Assembly (NCBI GenBank): GCA_015179045.1
Contig: WHUZ01000073.1
Span: 186,001-250,000, forward strand
DNA: 64,000 nucleotides
Direction: 5' to 3'
From: Kalaharituber pfeilii
Lineage: Eukaryota; Ascomycota; Pezizomycetes; Pezizales; Pezizaceae
Positions 10,863 through 22,116 of the stretch are shown here, one piece after another (the stretch's first letter is position 1; the number at the start of each line of letters is the position of its first letter). The translations under genes were made by a program, and so were the position numbers. Below the pieces are notes generated by a model. It saw only the letters and a list, made by a program, of their open reading frames with translations, was not told where the DNA came from and made no database searches.

Positions 10863-12193
10863 TACTTTGAAGTCAATTGATGATGTGATTTTTTTCCTTT
10901 CTACCAGAAAGTGATCCAATATGCTAGGAAATAAAATTTTGAGAAGCACTTATATTATGGCGCTATTCTAAAAAATTTTTAACACTTGCTTCAATTCATT
11001 TTCTTGCGGACAAATATTCCCGACAATTAAAATCCCCCTTCCAGATATCGACAAAAAATCAACACAGGGAACAAGAAACCGGTACTATTTTATATCGGGA
11101 AACGATCGCCTACCTAGAAACAACGCGCATCTTGGCATGCCTCATGAGAAACTATTTTCACAATATCTTCCGCAACTTATATGCCAGTAATATCAAATAA
11201 AGTGATATAGATACAATGATATCGGGACAACATTATCTACATATTCTATTGCCTATATTCAATGTTAAGCTCTTGCTATATCAATAAATATGTCAATAGT
11301 TCAATTTAACCCCTCTCCCTCTTACACTCCTACATATTGTTAGTAAAATAGTACTAACGTCTATGCTCTTATAGCTGCTGTCACTCACTAATGGCTATAG
11401 TATATGGTAGTATATGCTATAGGGGGGTAGGATACTTCAAGCTCTATTTGCAAGTCTAAAAGTGAGCAATTGCAGCCACTGTAGCTGTACCAATTTATAC
11501 TTAGTTATAATAAATAGAAGGTACAGAGGCTGAACATACTATTGTATACTTTACAGCTGCTTACAAGATTGATATAGGGCTACCTGCACCTTTAGACTCT
11601 CCTAGTTTACCAGTTGAAGATGATATACTCATTCCTAGCTGATATCTCTAAGAGTATAAGACATGCAGTCAAGCGGACCCCCTAGCAAAAACCCTCACAG
11701 CTCAACCAAAATTGCACGAATATGAATTCTGAGAAAGGATTTGGATTCTCTGATGTTTACTTTATAACCCACCATTTTTCCTTAATTTTTTTGCTCTTTT
11801 AATGATTTTTTTGTGATTTTATTGAATAGCACTGACAGGTGATACAAGGGGTACTCAGATACATGTTTCATGATTCACGGCAGCCGCTGTCTCACATGAG
11901 CTGCAGCTCCCTCTGTGCTGATACTCCCTAGTAGCAATACTCTCGAACTGGTTTGCTGCTGCCAAACCTCAGATTTGCTTCCTAAACCGAATTGCTATTC
12001 CCAGCTGTTAGATATGTCCTCAACGGCTCGCTGCTCGCAACCTCTAGACCCAGATATGCCCCTCAAACTGGCTCGCTGCTCACAATCCCACCCCAGGTAT
12101 ACCCTCAGGCCCAAATATACCCTCCAAACCAGGTCACCACTGCTCTCAATACTCTAAGTCAAAGTCAAATTCAGCTGCTGAAGTACTGGCAGT
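10863..12193. other. AT-rich intergenic DNA, no gene recognised
   Basis: Low-GC sequence without a convincing long frame, TIR or tail element. Confidence 0.5.
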
Positions 12194-12434
12194 TGTGTGG
12201 GCGGCCGGTGGAGTGCGCGAAAATGCGAAAAATGCAGGTGCATACAAAATGCGCATATGCGACGTAAGCGATATGTGAGCCGACGCTGGCAGGCGAGTTC
12301 ACCGTGACCGTAGTATGGGCGGCTGGTAGAGCCCGTAAAAAATGTGAAAAATGCGAAAAAATGCAAGCATATACGAAATACGTATATGCGACGCAAGCGA
12401 TATGCGAGCTGATGCTGGTAGGTGGCATTGTAAT
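12194..12434. repeat. Two diverged direct repeats of about 120 bp
   Basis: The blocks starting near 12194 and 12312 share the order gtrtgggcggc, gaaaaatgcgaaaaa, atatgcgacgyaagcgatatg and gctggyagg with substitutions. Open frames across it are by-products of the repeat. Confidence 0.7.
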
Positions 12435-12465
12435 CGCACAAATGAGTGCTATATAAGCTACGTAG

Positions 12466-12496
12466 TGAGTAATGATAAAAAAAAAAAAAAAAAAAG
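12466..12496 (+). mobile_element. Candidate minimal tail-B insert, 31 bp
   Basis: Only tgagtaatgata plus a poly(A) run, flanked by agctacgtag (12456-12465) and agctacgcag (12497-12506), 9 of 10 matching. The body equals the last dozen bases of tail B. Confidence 0.6.
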
Positions 12497-12506
12497 AGCT
12501 ACGCAG

Positions 12507-13548
12507 AGGACTAGCGAGGATCGGCCTAGTGGACAGTGTGGGATAATGAGAAAAATCGCCGGCGGGAGCTTGGTCATTTCTTGGCTTACGGCCAAGGTCT
12601 GGCTTAGTCATACGCCGGTGATATATAGGCGTAGGTGTGGATGTAGTGGGAGATGTCTAGGCAGCGGTTTTTCTCTTCTTTCTGTGCTATCACCTGCTAT
12701 GCATTGCTTATATTACATGCTATGAATTGGTCGTTTTGCCTATCTTATTGCTCAGCCCACCAAGTCTAGACCTGGTCCTTTCGTGCATGCAGACGCGGTA
12801 TCATTGTATACACTCTGCCTGTTCACAACAGTAACTCTCTGCATTTACTACCTCCGTTATAAACTCGAGGTTGGAAAAAACTATCATCTGGATGAGTCCT
12901 AGATCGAAATTATCTTATTGCTTAACTATGACAGTTTGAGGGTCAGAAAAATATGAATGATTATCATATTGACCTTGATTCAGACTCTAATAACTCTCCT
13001 AAGTCTTCTATAGATGGTCCGAACCAAAGTACTCTGACAGATAGGCTTACTACTAATATACTAGAAGTTAAGGGGGGGAGGGTCAACTACTGGTGGGAAA
13101 GGAGGAAAATGGCAGGCTAGAGGGCAAGGGAGTGGTAAAAGGGGATGAACTAGGGCTGCAAAAGATACAGATAGTAAGAGAGTAGTAAAGTCAATAGCAT
13201 TATCTGGAGCTACTGACTCTTGGCCACCACCACCCCCTCCTTCGACACTTGAGGAAGTAAATTCAGCAAATGCAGTAGCTGTAGCAGCTAGTTTCAGGCC
13301 TTGCGAATAGAGCTGTAAGTTATTCTAGCCTATATTGCATATGCTACCATATACTATAGCCATCAATGACTAACTCTTACTATAGGAAAGATAGATATAG
13401 ACCTATTGATAGATAATAAGCAGAAGGTTGAAGAGGGGGGTGGTAATTTAACATTATTAATGCATATATTGATACAGCAAGTGAACCATTGTTGACAGAA
13501 TTGATACAATATGCTAGAATTGTAGTATCAGCTATGCTGTACATATAA
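12507..13548. other. No gene recognised
   Basis: AT-rich unique-looking sequence. Short frames lack recognisable domains. Confidence 0.45.
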
Positions 13549-13559
13549 CTGTTTACTGT

Positions 13560-13561
<2 letters not shown>

Positions 13562-13594
<33 letters not shown>

Positions 13595-13757
13595 TTCATT
13601 ACTCGCGTGCCGCCCTATGGGCTATGGCGAGGTGTAAACACATGAAATATAGAATGAAAATAATAGTGAACTGAAAGGAAAAGGAAAATCCGTCTGCGAT
13701 CCCTTAGTCCTGCCCTGCCCATTCTAATATCTCCGCGACATTTACCCCTTTCTCTGG
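13562..13757 (-). mobile_element. LINE family B, 5'-truncated 196-bp copy
   Basis: T-run, tail B, then the end of the LINE reading frame (...EKGVNVAEILEWAGQD, stop). It is flanked by ctgtttactgtaa at 13549-13561 and 13758-13770, 13 bp perfect. The C-terminus aligns with NLLEILEWAGGE of the larger copy at 25283, which shows that tail B belongs to this LINE. Confidence 0.92.
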
Positions 13758-13770
13758 CTGTTTACTGTAA

Positions 13771-15175
13771 GCTGCTAGCATGTCTGTTGCACGAGATATA
13801 GCCAAATGTAGTATCTCCAGCAGGCGTGCCAAGAAACATCGTATCCCGGTCGACGTAAAGTCTTGTACTCTACTGCGTATAGTCCCGGAAAATGTGCGAT
13901 AGCCAGACACCGTCGGGGACATTAAATAATAACGAGCTAGATCGTATCCCGATATAAAACAGTAACCCTTTTAAGAAAATTTCCTGCTTACTAATAAATA
14001 AATCTTACCTAATTTGTACTAGTAGTATGTAACTTGGTTAGGGGTCACCCACCAAAATTTGTTTTTCTTTAACTTCCGATAACTTTTTTACAAAAATTTG
14101 CAAAAATAAAAAAGTAATATAGATGATTCTTTACTCAATTCTGTTCATATCTATATGTAGTTTGACATTTTTACGATTTTTGTTGTGTTCTTATCGGGTT
14201 TTGAAATTCAGGATCAAAATGTGTTGATTAAAGGCGTCCGCAACCATAGTGCGCGGGTGTGTCAACGGGAGATGGGCGACTATAGTAATGTCCCATACCG
14301 CAGCCGTCATGATTGTCTAACATATGCATAAGTAGTTAAGTTGATGGCAACAGTTGAGACCTGCGAATTCTACCAACCCTTCGTGCACCGTGGCGTTGAC
14401 GCTCGGACCCTATCTAAACATATCTGCTGATGTCTGCAGATTGGCATGTCATGACGCCAATCTATATATATCCCTGTCCTTCATCCATGCCGAAATTCTC
14501 TGATATTGTTCCTCCTCCACTTATATCATAGAGACCTGCTGCAGCTAGCGGCTGATCAAGCCGCGTCGTCCCTGTCAGCCGTCCGTATCTCTCAAGAGGA
14601 AGTCCCGTCTTGGGTGGGTCTTACCAATATGTCATGATATCTGCGTTCAACCAGTACAATCATCAATTGCGCATCCAGCAAGTGGTTCCGCATCCAGCAA
14701 CCAATTGGCCCAGGACTGACAGAGCTACAACAAGAAGCAGCTCCTTCACTCCCTTACTAATCTACAACTTGCTGGACTTTTTCTTCCAATTGGGTATCCC
14801 TGATGAGATGGCACTCACGTTTCAGGAATTCAATAATCACAAACTACAACAATACTGTAAATAACAAGTTTAATTTATAGTCCAAGGATACGGCTATATC
14901 TAGGCTCGGTATCCAACAGGCAACTTCAGGGAGACGACAACAGTTTACAATGGCGATTTCTAAATAAGTTGGAGTAGGTGTTGTGGAGTTACAACAAGAG
15001 CTATCAAGCAAGGTACATTGTCAGTCGAGACCCCAGTTCGAGCATTTGCATTCGCTACCTTAAGAAAACCTCCCTGCACTTCAGCTCTTATGCTCCCGTA
15101 ATTCTGGAACGCTATGATACTACAGGCCCGGCGTCCCCATTAGTTCATAAAAACATTATCTCATGTCCACCATAT
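13771..15175. other. No gene recognised
   Basis: Intergenic sequence. The frames at 14610-14864 and 14978-15190 carry no motif I recognise. Confidence 0.4.
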
Positions 15176-15892
15176 TTATTTGCCGCATGACAAATCTACA
15201 TCTTTCAACAAACAAGCAAAGGGATCTGGCTCCCTCGGCCTCGGAATCCACTCAGACACCTCCCAGACATACGTCAACAATTTCTCATCTACCCCCAATC
15301 CCCCCTCCTTTGGACTAGCCTTTAACCATGCCGAAACCATGTCCATACCCGCCGTAATTCCCGCACTAGTCCATATCTTCCCATCCCGGACCCATCTCCC
15401 CGACTTTTCCCAATGCACGTCCCACGAGCACAACTCCTCTTTTTTCTGTGGATCAGATGCAATACCTTTCAACACCGTCTTATTGCTGGTTGCTTTTTTT
15501 CCCTTTAGCAATCCTGCGCGAGCAAGGACAATACTAGCAGTGCAGACTGAGAGGATGTGACAACATTCCTTGAACTTTTCCTCGAGGAATGTCTTGAGTT
15601 TTGGGGAGACCACATATTCCGGCTCTGGACCGGGGATGAGAAGGACTTGGAGCGTTGGACAGTTGTCTAATGTATTGGTGGGGATTAAAGCGGGGCCGCT
15701 GGCTGCCCTGACGGGCACGCCGGCACAATGGGTAGTGATGTAGTGCAGTTCGAAAGGAACTTTGTGAGGAAGGTTAGCATTCCACGCGTTGATAAGATTG
15801 CTCATGAGGTCGACGGGGCCAGCTTGGTCGAGGTATTGATGGTTGTCGAGAAGGAGGACACCGACATGGATGGGACATTCAGTTGTAGACAT
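15176..15892 (-). CDS. DJ-1/PfpI-type glutamine-amidotransferase-like protein
   Basis: A single-exon 238-residue protein of the DJ-1/PfpI (ThiJ) superfamily. Visible landmarks are the N-terminal beta strand and acidic loop (HVGVLLLDNHQYLDQAGPVD), the LLIPGPEPEYV segment, the nucleophile elbow with its catalytic Cys (HILSVCTASIVLARAGLLKG, about residues 112-131) and the later block WVRDGKIWTSAGITAGMDM. This order resembles the isonitrile-hydratase-like or AraC-associated branch rather than DJ-1 itself. Members act as small cytosolic hydrolases, lyases or hydratases; the substrate cannot be told from sequence. It starts at ATG 15892 and looks intact. A retroposed LINE-derived insert begins 21 bp upstream of the start codon and contains the only visible TATA-like sequence, so expression may depend on it. 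Confidence 0.9.
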   Translation of the reverse strand: MSTTECPIHVGVLLLDNHQYLDQAGPVDLMSNLINAWNANLPHKVPFELHYITTHCAGVPVRAASGPALIPTNTLDNCPTLQVLLIPGPEPEYVVSPKLKTFLEEKFKECCHILSVCTASIVLARAGLLKGKKATSNKTVLKGIASDPQKKEELCSWDVHWEKSGRWVRDGKIWTSAGITAGMDMVSAWLKASPKEGGLGVDEKLLTYVWEVSEWIPRPREPDPFACLLKDVDLSCGK

Positions 15893-15913
15893 AGTGGGTA
15901 GGGCTTTCTTGAT

Positions 15914-15964
15914 CGGGGAAGTTTGCTTGCCGGGGAAGTTTGCTTGCCGGGGAAGTTTGCTTGC
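15914..15964. repeat. Three tandem 17-bp repeats
   Basis: Unit cggggaagtttgcttgc repeated exactly three times, 22-72 bp upstream of the DJ-1-like start codon. Confidence 0.95.
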
Positions 15965-16009
15965 CGGGGTGCGAAAGTGTGGAGAAGAGGGGAGGGGGGA
16001 GAGGGGGGA

Positions 16010-16015
16010 TATATA
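16010..16015 (-). promoter_or_regulatory. Candidate TATA box of the DJ-1-like gene
   Basis: TATATA about 120 bp upstream of the ATG, inside the retroposed insert. Position only; no transcription data. Confidence 0.35.
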
Positions 16016-16443
16016 GTGGGGCCTCCCTGAGGCAGAAACCGGAAGGACCGTCCGGAGGTTTCCGGATTCAGGGTGTAGAAGTAGATAGACAAGTTTTTTG
16101 TTTGTTAAGCCTGTCTCCGGGCTTCGAGGGCTTGCCCAGGGACCCTGCCATGGCTTGGCGCTGTAAGCGGGGTTATGTGATTTTTTTTTTTAAAAAAAAA
16201 AAAAAAAAGGCTTTCTTGAGTAGAGTAGATTATTGTATTTCGTGCCGTTGACGAATCGATGATTGCAGCTTATGTTCAAAGATTGTCTATGGTTATAGAC
16301 TAAGATTTTTCTTCCGCAAATATCTGCAAGTTGTTACAGAAATCTATGATTTGCAGCACAATGTCTATTATAACTTAGAACATAGCCTCAAGTTGGACCT
16401 TTGGACAGGGTCGTCCATAGGCGCCTATATAGGCCACCTCATC

Positions 16444-16542
16444 TTTTTTTTTTTTTTTTTTTATATCATTACTCGCGTGCCGCCCTACGGGCTATGCCGA
16501 GGTTTTTTTTAAATACGAGAAGGAAAGAATGTCATTAGATAC
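16444..16542 (-). mobile_element. Tail-B retroposon, 99 bp
   Basis: T-run, atcattactcgcgtgccgcc and the hairpin, plus a short upstream stretch. cacctcatc flanks it at 16435-16443 and 16543-16551 (9 bp). Confidence 0.85.
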
Positions 16543-17114
16543 ACCTCATCACCGCGTCATTCACAGTATGCTCTATCTAATATCAAGTGCTAATATCGAA
16601 TACATCACAATCAAAGTAATCGTCACACGAAATGTAGCGCCAGTAACTGTGTCAAAAGCATGCATCGTGACACTCTCCTGTTCTTCTAGCCCCTTGCGCT
16701 TATGTACCGCTGTAAGCTATCAGCTGATCAGGCCAAATGGTATTAGCAGCTTTACTGTGCATCTTGCAATTGGGCGAATGTCCTCTTGGATGGGTGGGTT
16801 GTCCTGACACAACCTGAATACTTATCTAGATGTTCAAGAAAGATTTCCCCAATTCTCCCTGTCATGAGCCTCCCGTGAATATAATTGCTGGAATCTTTTC
16901 CAAACCAAGTGGTTTGCATGTTGGTGCCTTTCATCTACTGCAGTAATATCACAATTGCGCGGTAACGTCGTCCTAGTTAAGCAAGTGAGTGTCGTGGCGT
17001 GAGTGAATTGTGCTCAACTGGCTGCAAATAAGTGTCTTGCATGGAACAGACGCATAACTGGCACTAAATGTCAGTGACTTAGAGCCGAAATAATGTATCA
17101 TACGAGGAAGGTGA

Positions 17115-17150
17115 CGAGCAGCTGCAAGCGGGGTTATGTGATTAAAAAAA
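17115..17150 (+). mobile_element. Ultra-short tail-A retroposon, 36 bp
   Basis: The body cgagcagctgcaagcgggg ttatgtgatt plus seven A lies between perfect 14-bp copies of tacgaggaaggtga (17101-17114 and 17151-17164). About 29 bases are not tail A-run. Confidence 0.92.
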
Positions 17151-17164
17151 TACGAGGAAGGTGA

Positions 17165-17417
17165 GGAGATCGGCGATCGTGAAAGGAGTGCGAAGGACGG
17201 ATCATTGAGGCTGTGAAAGGACGGCTGGGATGTACATATATGTGAGTGTAGACATATCAATTCGCTAGGGCTGAATCTGCGCGGCAACTTCCGCGGTGTT
17301 CGGCGAATCGTGGAGTGTGGCCAGGGTTACACATCTGACCCAATTCGCACCCAACTTTTAAACCTGCGTATGGTATATGCAGAAGCACAACCAATCACAC
17401 TGCCCAGTGATGGCCGG

Positions 17418-17418
<1 letters not shown>
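17165..17418. other. No gene recognised
   Basis: Intergenic sequence between two retroposon tails; nothing recognised. Confidence 0.4.
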
Positions 17419-17450
<32 letters not shown>

Positions 17451-17489
17451 CATTACTCGCATGCCGCCCTGTGGGCTATGGCGGGGTAT
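17419..17489 (-). mobile_element. Tail-B retroposon
   Basis: A 30-base T-run followed by the complement of tail B with the hairpin (gccgccctgtgggctatggcg). No clear duplication can be set. Confidence 0.75.
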
Positions 17490-18489
17490 GGCCTTCAGTG
17501 GAGCTGAAGCTTGGATGTAGATTGTGTTTGCAAACCAACGTTACACCTCTCCTGACCCTTCTTCTGCCATCACTTCTATTAAAATCCTGCCTTCAGCCCT
17601 TTTTTGGTTTGTTTTTTTTGTTTTTTGCGCGACATGGGATAAGTAACCGTTCCTCGTTTGCGGAGGCATTGCTACGAGGCACCTTCGGTGTGATTGCGAG
17701 TTTTCAGATATTGCTCAAAACTAGATGTTAGCACTGCCAGGGGTATTTTGGCTGCCCTATTTGGCAATATAACAACCCAAATCAAGATGCTTGGCATCAA
17801 TGCAGTCCGTGTCATCTCCAGAACAGAAAAGTTGAACAGCCCCTGAAATGGTGGAAAATTCTGGATATCTCTGCCTGTAAAGGTGACACCCTGAAATTAC
17901 GCTCAGAGAAAGAGAAATATGTAGAGCACATCTGGGAATTTTCCTACAACTTTGGTGTCAATAATAACATACTTATGATCACAAGTTTCCATCCTTTACC
18001 TATAGCAATCTAGAGGCGCAGCAATTAAATTGATTACGTTATCTACATTATGCTCTAGCAAATGTGGTGACAGTAGTGACCTTCCAGTGGCATGAACCCA
18101 ATGGCAGTTATGTTCTGGTGGCTGTTGCACTTGGGCAATGATCCCCAGTTGGCTGGGCTGTATTGTCTGCCCAAGAATTGGAGTAGTCACGAATAGGCTA
18201 GTTGGTATGTGAACCAGAAATGTTCATCGGCGGGCTGCGACATCAACAGTCAGCATCTTATAATCTCATTAGTAAATGCAAAGTAAAACTGCCCTGGTTC
18301 TGCTAGATTTCAATTATACGGAACGGAGCATCACAGTTCATCTTTTAGGAACATGGCAGGGCTTCCCCAACTCAGGATTGGAGCAGGGTCGTCAATTAAT
18401 TTTTTTTTTTTTCTTTTTTTTTTTTCTTTTGCTGCATCCCCTTATGTATTATTACCAATTGCAATTTCATATCCGTGTACCATAGGTGA

Positions 18490-19228
18490 CTACGGATGCA
18501 TGGAAACTTCATCCAGACCAGGTCTATAATACATACGCTCCCATACTAGTATAAAGTCATGATCTACACAATTATCTCCATTCAGAAGTAAATATCTGAC
18601 TACCACAAATATTTGGCTGCCATTTTCTAGATCCAGTCCAGGCAAAGTATAGGTCACATTTACGGCTCTTGAGCTTCGTACAGGACGGTGAAAATACATT
18701 GAGCAATCAACTAAGTGCTGCTATGCTCTCGCTGTCAGGGTATTTAACAACTCGTGCCATTTTTTCCCTTGTGACAGATCTTTTACTTAATTTAATATTA
18801 TATTAGTAAGATTCCCTTTGTAAATTGCATATCGTCAAATGTAAAAGTTGATTAAGTATCTCATTGACAAGCATTGCAAAAATCATTTGAGGAGGAAACT
18901 TGTCCTCATTCGCATTGCAGAACCATTCCACCAAGCTGTCCAGCGTATTTGCAGTCAGAACATCATCAGCTTCTGTCAAGTCGCTGCTCAACTGCCCAGC
19001 GAATTAGCGCCATGCCGTTTGTATTTTGCAAGTTGCAGTTGTTTGGCTAAAGATATGTATGAGGTGGCTGACTAATAAATGTGTGAAGTTGTGTGTGCAC
19101 TCAGAAAAAATCAAGCGTAGAATATTTTGAGTGTACAGACCACACCACGTGTTGAGCAACTCTGCGCTGGACCATATACTAGTGGCCCCTCCACCCGTAG
19201 TTTTTTGGGCAATGCAACAAGAGGTCAA
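18490..19228 (-). pseudogene. Degenerate gene related to the fascin-like gene at 60.4 kb
   Basis: Several minus-strand frames (19004-19228, 18803-18991, 18490-18699) follow one another with stops between. The middle one reads LTANTLDSLVEWFCNANEDK then PPQMIFAMLVNEILNQLLHLT. It matches, position for position in hydrophobic and charged residues, LTNGKLDELWDWYSGAIQNK and SQLIFVKLINSVQFNLL of the gene starting at 60446. The shared block has no name I can give. The flanking frames are unrecognised and may belong to other debris. It is probably a decayed paralogue, possibly with unrecognised introns. Confidence 0.4.
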
Positions 19229-19639
19229 ATCTGATAGTAACCCCGGTCATAATCACTGATAACGAAATCAACTTCTTTATAGCATCCAAGTCAGCTTTGA
19301 AAAAATACATACAATTCAACCAATCTTGAACTCGAAAAAACTAACAAATAGCTTGACAAGATCGCGAATACATATGCATTCTTGGACAAAGAAAAGAAAA
19401 TCTGAACCGCTGCATTTTACTGTATATTTTTGACCCCCATGTCGCATAATGTCAGTCAAATCCGCAAGCCATAGGTAGTGGGTAACCAAGAAATATTCTG
19501 GTGATAATCGCAGTTTCCGAAAACCCGATCGATTCCCCCAATCCCCAATCACACCTCAAAGTCCAGAGCCGGTATGAGGAAAAGCCCAGCTCGATTGTAG
19601 TATATATATGGAGAAAGATTGGTAGCCTGAGACAGTAAA

Positions 19640-19786
19640 ATGTGGAGAAAGATCGTTTACTTCGTGATTTTTACGATTGGAACAGGCGCTGACGACTTTG
19701 TGATTGGGTTCTCTTTTCTGTCTTCAGGATTGTGCGCTCTGTTACTTGGCTTAGTTTTGTATGTAGATTTCTTTGACGCATGTTAG
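19640..19786 (+). CDS. Small hydrophobic ORF, 48 residues, tentative
   Basis: Opens with MWRKIVYFVIFTIGTGADDF and continues with a second hydrophobic stretch (SGLCALLLGLVLYVDFF), so it could be a small membrane protein. The frame ends just where the LINE A homology begins, so the original 3' end may have been replaced by the insertion. No homologue recognised. Confidence 0.2.
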   Translation: MWRKIVYFVIFTIGTGADDFVIGFSFLSSGLCALLLGLVLYVDFFDAC

Positions 19787-21637
19787 CGTTGCTTCGTCAT
19801 AGCTCCATTATGGGGGGGAGGGAATTTGAGGTGTGGTGGGACGGCAAGGAGAGGGGGAGGGGCAGGTCGAATGTGGGGGTCCCGCAGGGTTCGCCGCTCT
19901 CGCCCGTCGTTTTCCTAATCTTCATGGCACCCACTATAGAAAAGATGGAGGGGAGGTTGAGGGGGGTAGCAACCGGGGCGGAGGTGGAGGTTTCATCGTA
20001 CGTCGATGACCTGGCGGCAACAATCCTGGACTGGCATGGCTACTGGGATATGGCGTAGCTCAGGGAGAAGGTGAAGATAGCGATGGCGGAGGTGGCAGAA
20101 GAGGATCAAATCCCACTAGAGGAGCCGAAGTGGGAGATGATAACTTTCGGAGTGGGGAAAAGGTGGAAGAAGGAGGGGGAGATGCTGAAGTGGCTGGGAG
20201 TCGTTTTCGACGAGAAGCTGACCTTCAGTGCGCATTGGCGAAATAGGCTGAGCAGGGCAAGGAGGCTGGCAGGGGCACTCTCGGGACTGGGAAACTGAGA
20301 CTGGGGGATGTCACCACAGAGCTGGCGGCAGGCGTACACAGGGATGGTGAGGGCGGTGGCGATGTGGGGGAGTGAGATCGGGTGGAGAGGCCAGAAGGAG
20401 TGGAAGAAGGAGATGGAGCGATTACAGCTGCAAGTTTGAAGAGAGCAGCTGGAGGGGGAGAGGCGCCGGGGTGGAAGGGGTGAATGCGGTATGTGGAGTG
20501 GAAGACGTGGAGACGGTCCTGGATGGCGCGCAAGCGAGTGCGATCGTCCAGGAGGTGGAGGCGCCGTCAGAGCTGGCGGCGCTTTGCACGGGCGACTTCG
20601 GAGTAGGGAGTGAGGAGAGAGAGGAGGAGGCGAGAATTGGAGAAACTGGGGAGTGCAGTGGGCACTGGCCGAGAAAGATGGGTATGAAGCAGTACTGGAC
20701 CGCTGGCAAGGTCAGTGGGCGAGGTTCTCGGAGGAGGGGGAGGAGATCTCGTAGGGAGGGGGGTGTGAGAAGGTGGAGGTAGAGACCGCGGTGAGACTGG
20801 GAAGAAAGAAGGGGGGAAGAGAGGAGTGGGAGACCTCGGTTGAGGAAGCCGGAAGAGGGAGGGCGGTCCTCTTCTCGGATGGCAGCAAGATCGAGGATAG
20901 CAAGGTGGGGGCGGGTGTATGGGGGAGATCGGCAGTAGTAAGTAGTAGCGGAGGTGGTGGGAAGAACAGTGACAGTGTTCGACAGGGAGGTGAGGGGAGT
21001 GAGAAGAGCTTTGGAGAGAGTGCCGGAGGAGGTACCGGTCCTGGTCTGTCTGGATTCAGAAGCTGCCGTCATGGCGATTAAGAAGGCAGGCAAGAGAGGG
21101 GAAGGGGAAGACGGAGGATGTGAGGAGGGTAGTGGATACGGTGGCAAGGAGGAAGAGGAAGGGGGGTAATGCGAAACTGATGTGAGTTAAGGCTCACATC
21201 GAAATTGCAGGGAATGAGAAGGCGGATGAGTGGGCGCAGAAGGGGACAATGGAGAAGGGGAGGGAGGTGGCCACCGGGAAGTGGGGTGTGCCAAAGGATA
21301 AAGGCGTGGAGGAAAGAGAAGAGAGAAGATAGAGGGTTTCGGAGGAGGAAAGGTCATGGAGTGGAATAGGATGGCAGTATCCAATTTCACTGCCTTGCGC
21401 CTGGAGAGAGGGAGGTGTGCAGTGTGGTTGAAGAGGGTAGGGGCGGCTGAGTCGGATAAGTGCAGGTGCGGGGAGGTGCAAACCGGGGAGCATCTCGCTT
21501 TCCGATGCAGAAACCAGAAGACCCGTCCAGAAGGCTTTGAGAGGTGGGGCGACATGGAAAAGAATTGGAAGAGAAAGGCGGAGAATGGGGAGGAGTATGA
21601 CGTTTTGGAGAATTTCATCGCTGGGGTCAAGTTCTAG
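19787..21637 (+). pseudogene. LINE A reverse transcriptase/RNase H, broken
   Basis: The coding part spans several frames: RT palm and thumb at 19787-20298, RNase H at about 20850-21250, and the CCHC tail at 21356-21637. It lacks fingers, most of the palm and any endonuclease. It resembles the family B polymerase at 25.3-27.8 kb in motif order but is clearly a different lineage: it reads EVWWDGKERGRG where B reads TISWDGKARGRS before the shared GVPQGSPLSP. Confidence 0.8.
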
Positions 21638-21793
21638 AAGCTAGGAGAGCGGGGGCGATGGCGCGTGGGGCCATGTACGTAGAGAGTTAGTTTAGCCTGT
21701 CTCCGGCTATGAGGGCTTGCCCAGGGACCCTGCCATGGCCAAGTGCTACAAGCGGGGTTATGTGATTAAAAAAAAAAAAAAAAAAAAAAAAAA
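19787..21793 (+). mobile_element. LINE family A, 5'-truncated, with poly(A)
   Basis: A non-LTR retrotransposon. The reverse transcriptase C-terminal half shows GVPQGSPLSPVVF and SSYVDDLAA (catalytic YVDD). An RNase H domain follows (LFSDGSKIED; LVCLDSEAAV; NEKADEWA). Then comes a C-terminal CCHC motif (CRCGEVQTGEHLAFRC) and the end LENFIAGVKF at 21636. After about 55 bp of UTR it ends in tail A (21692-21767) plus 26 A. In-frame stops and frameshifts (for example TAG after YWDMA near 20056) show it is dead. The sense strand is strongly G-rich. This copy ties the A tails in the window to a LINE. No target duplication found for it. Confidence 0.88.
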
Positions 21794-21819
21794 GGTACTC
21801 AGCGGTAGGGCCACATGAT

Positions 21820-21878
21820 TTTTTTTATTTTTTTTTGTATCACATGACCCCGCTTGTAGCTGTTCGCCATGGCAGGGC
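21820..21878 (-). mobile_element. Tail-A retroposon, 59 bp
   Basis: T-rich run then atcacatgaccccgcttg...ccatggcaggg. Flanked by agggccacatgat at 21807-21819 and 21879-21891 (13 bp), 26 bp downstream of the LINE A poly(A). Confidence 0.9.
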
Positions 21879-22009
21879 AGGGCCACATGATGACACATGC
21901 ATGGGATGAGGAAGAAAATTATGATTAAGAAGCGAGATATGTATGTATAGGCTCAGTTGGAAGGCGAAGGTGGTCTATAAATTGTATGTAGATAGGACTG
22001 TGTGGAGGG

Positions 22010-22116
22010 ACATGATACAGATACAGACATACACGGAGATATACAGACATGGATACAGATGGAGACATACACGGAGATATACAGACATGGACAGATATGG
22101 ACACGTACAGACAAGA
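22010..22116. repeat. Short imperfect repeats around acagacatgga
   Basis: acggagatatacagacatgga occurs near 22034 and 22070 among related gatacagacata and gacatacac units; a small degenerate satellite. Confidence 0.6.

Larger units (their letters stand above)
15913..16208 (+). mobile_element. LINE-A-derived insert upstream of DJ-1-like gene
   Basis: It ends in an A tail (cctgccatggc...aagcggggttatgtgat) plus a mixed T/A run. ggctttcttga occurs at both edges (15902-15912 and 16209-16219, 11 bp). Internally gcagaaaccggaag at 16032 resembles gcagaaaccagaag in the LINE A gene at 21507, so much of it is LINE-derived, with an internal deletion. The 5' part holds three 17-bp repeats. Confidence 0.65.

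Noticed and set aside
18401..18430. T-rich run as another tail insert
   Set aside because: It is interrupted by C and followed by unrelated sequence without either tail.
20422..21147. A 241-residue minus-strand frame over LINE A
   Set aside because: It lies antisense to recognisable RNase H sequence and is Ser/Pro/Leu low-complexity, so it is a shadow.
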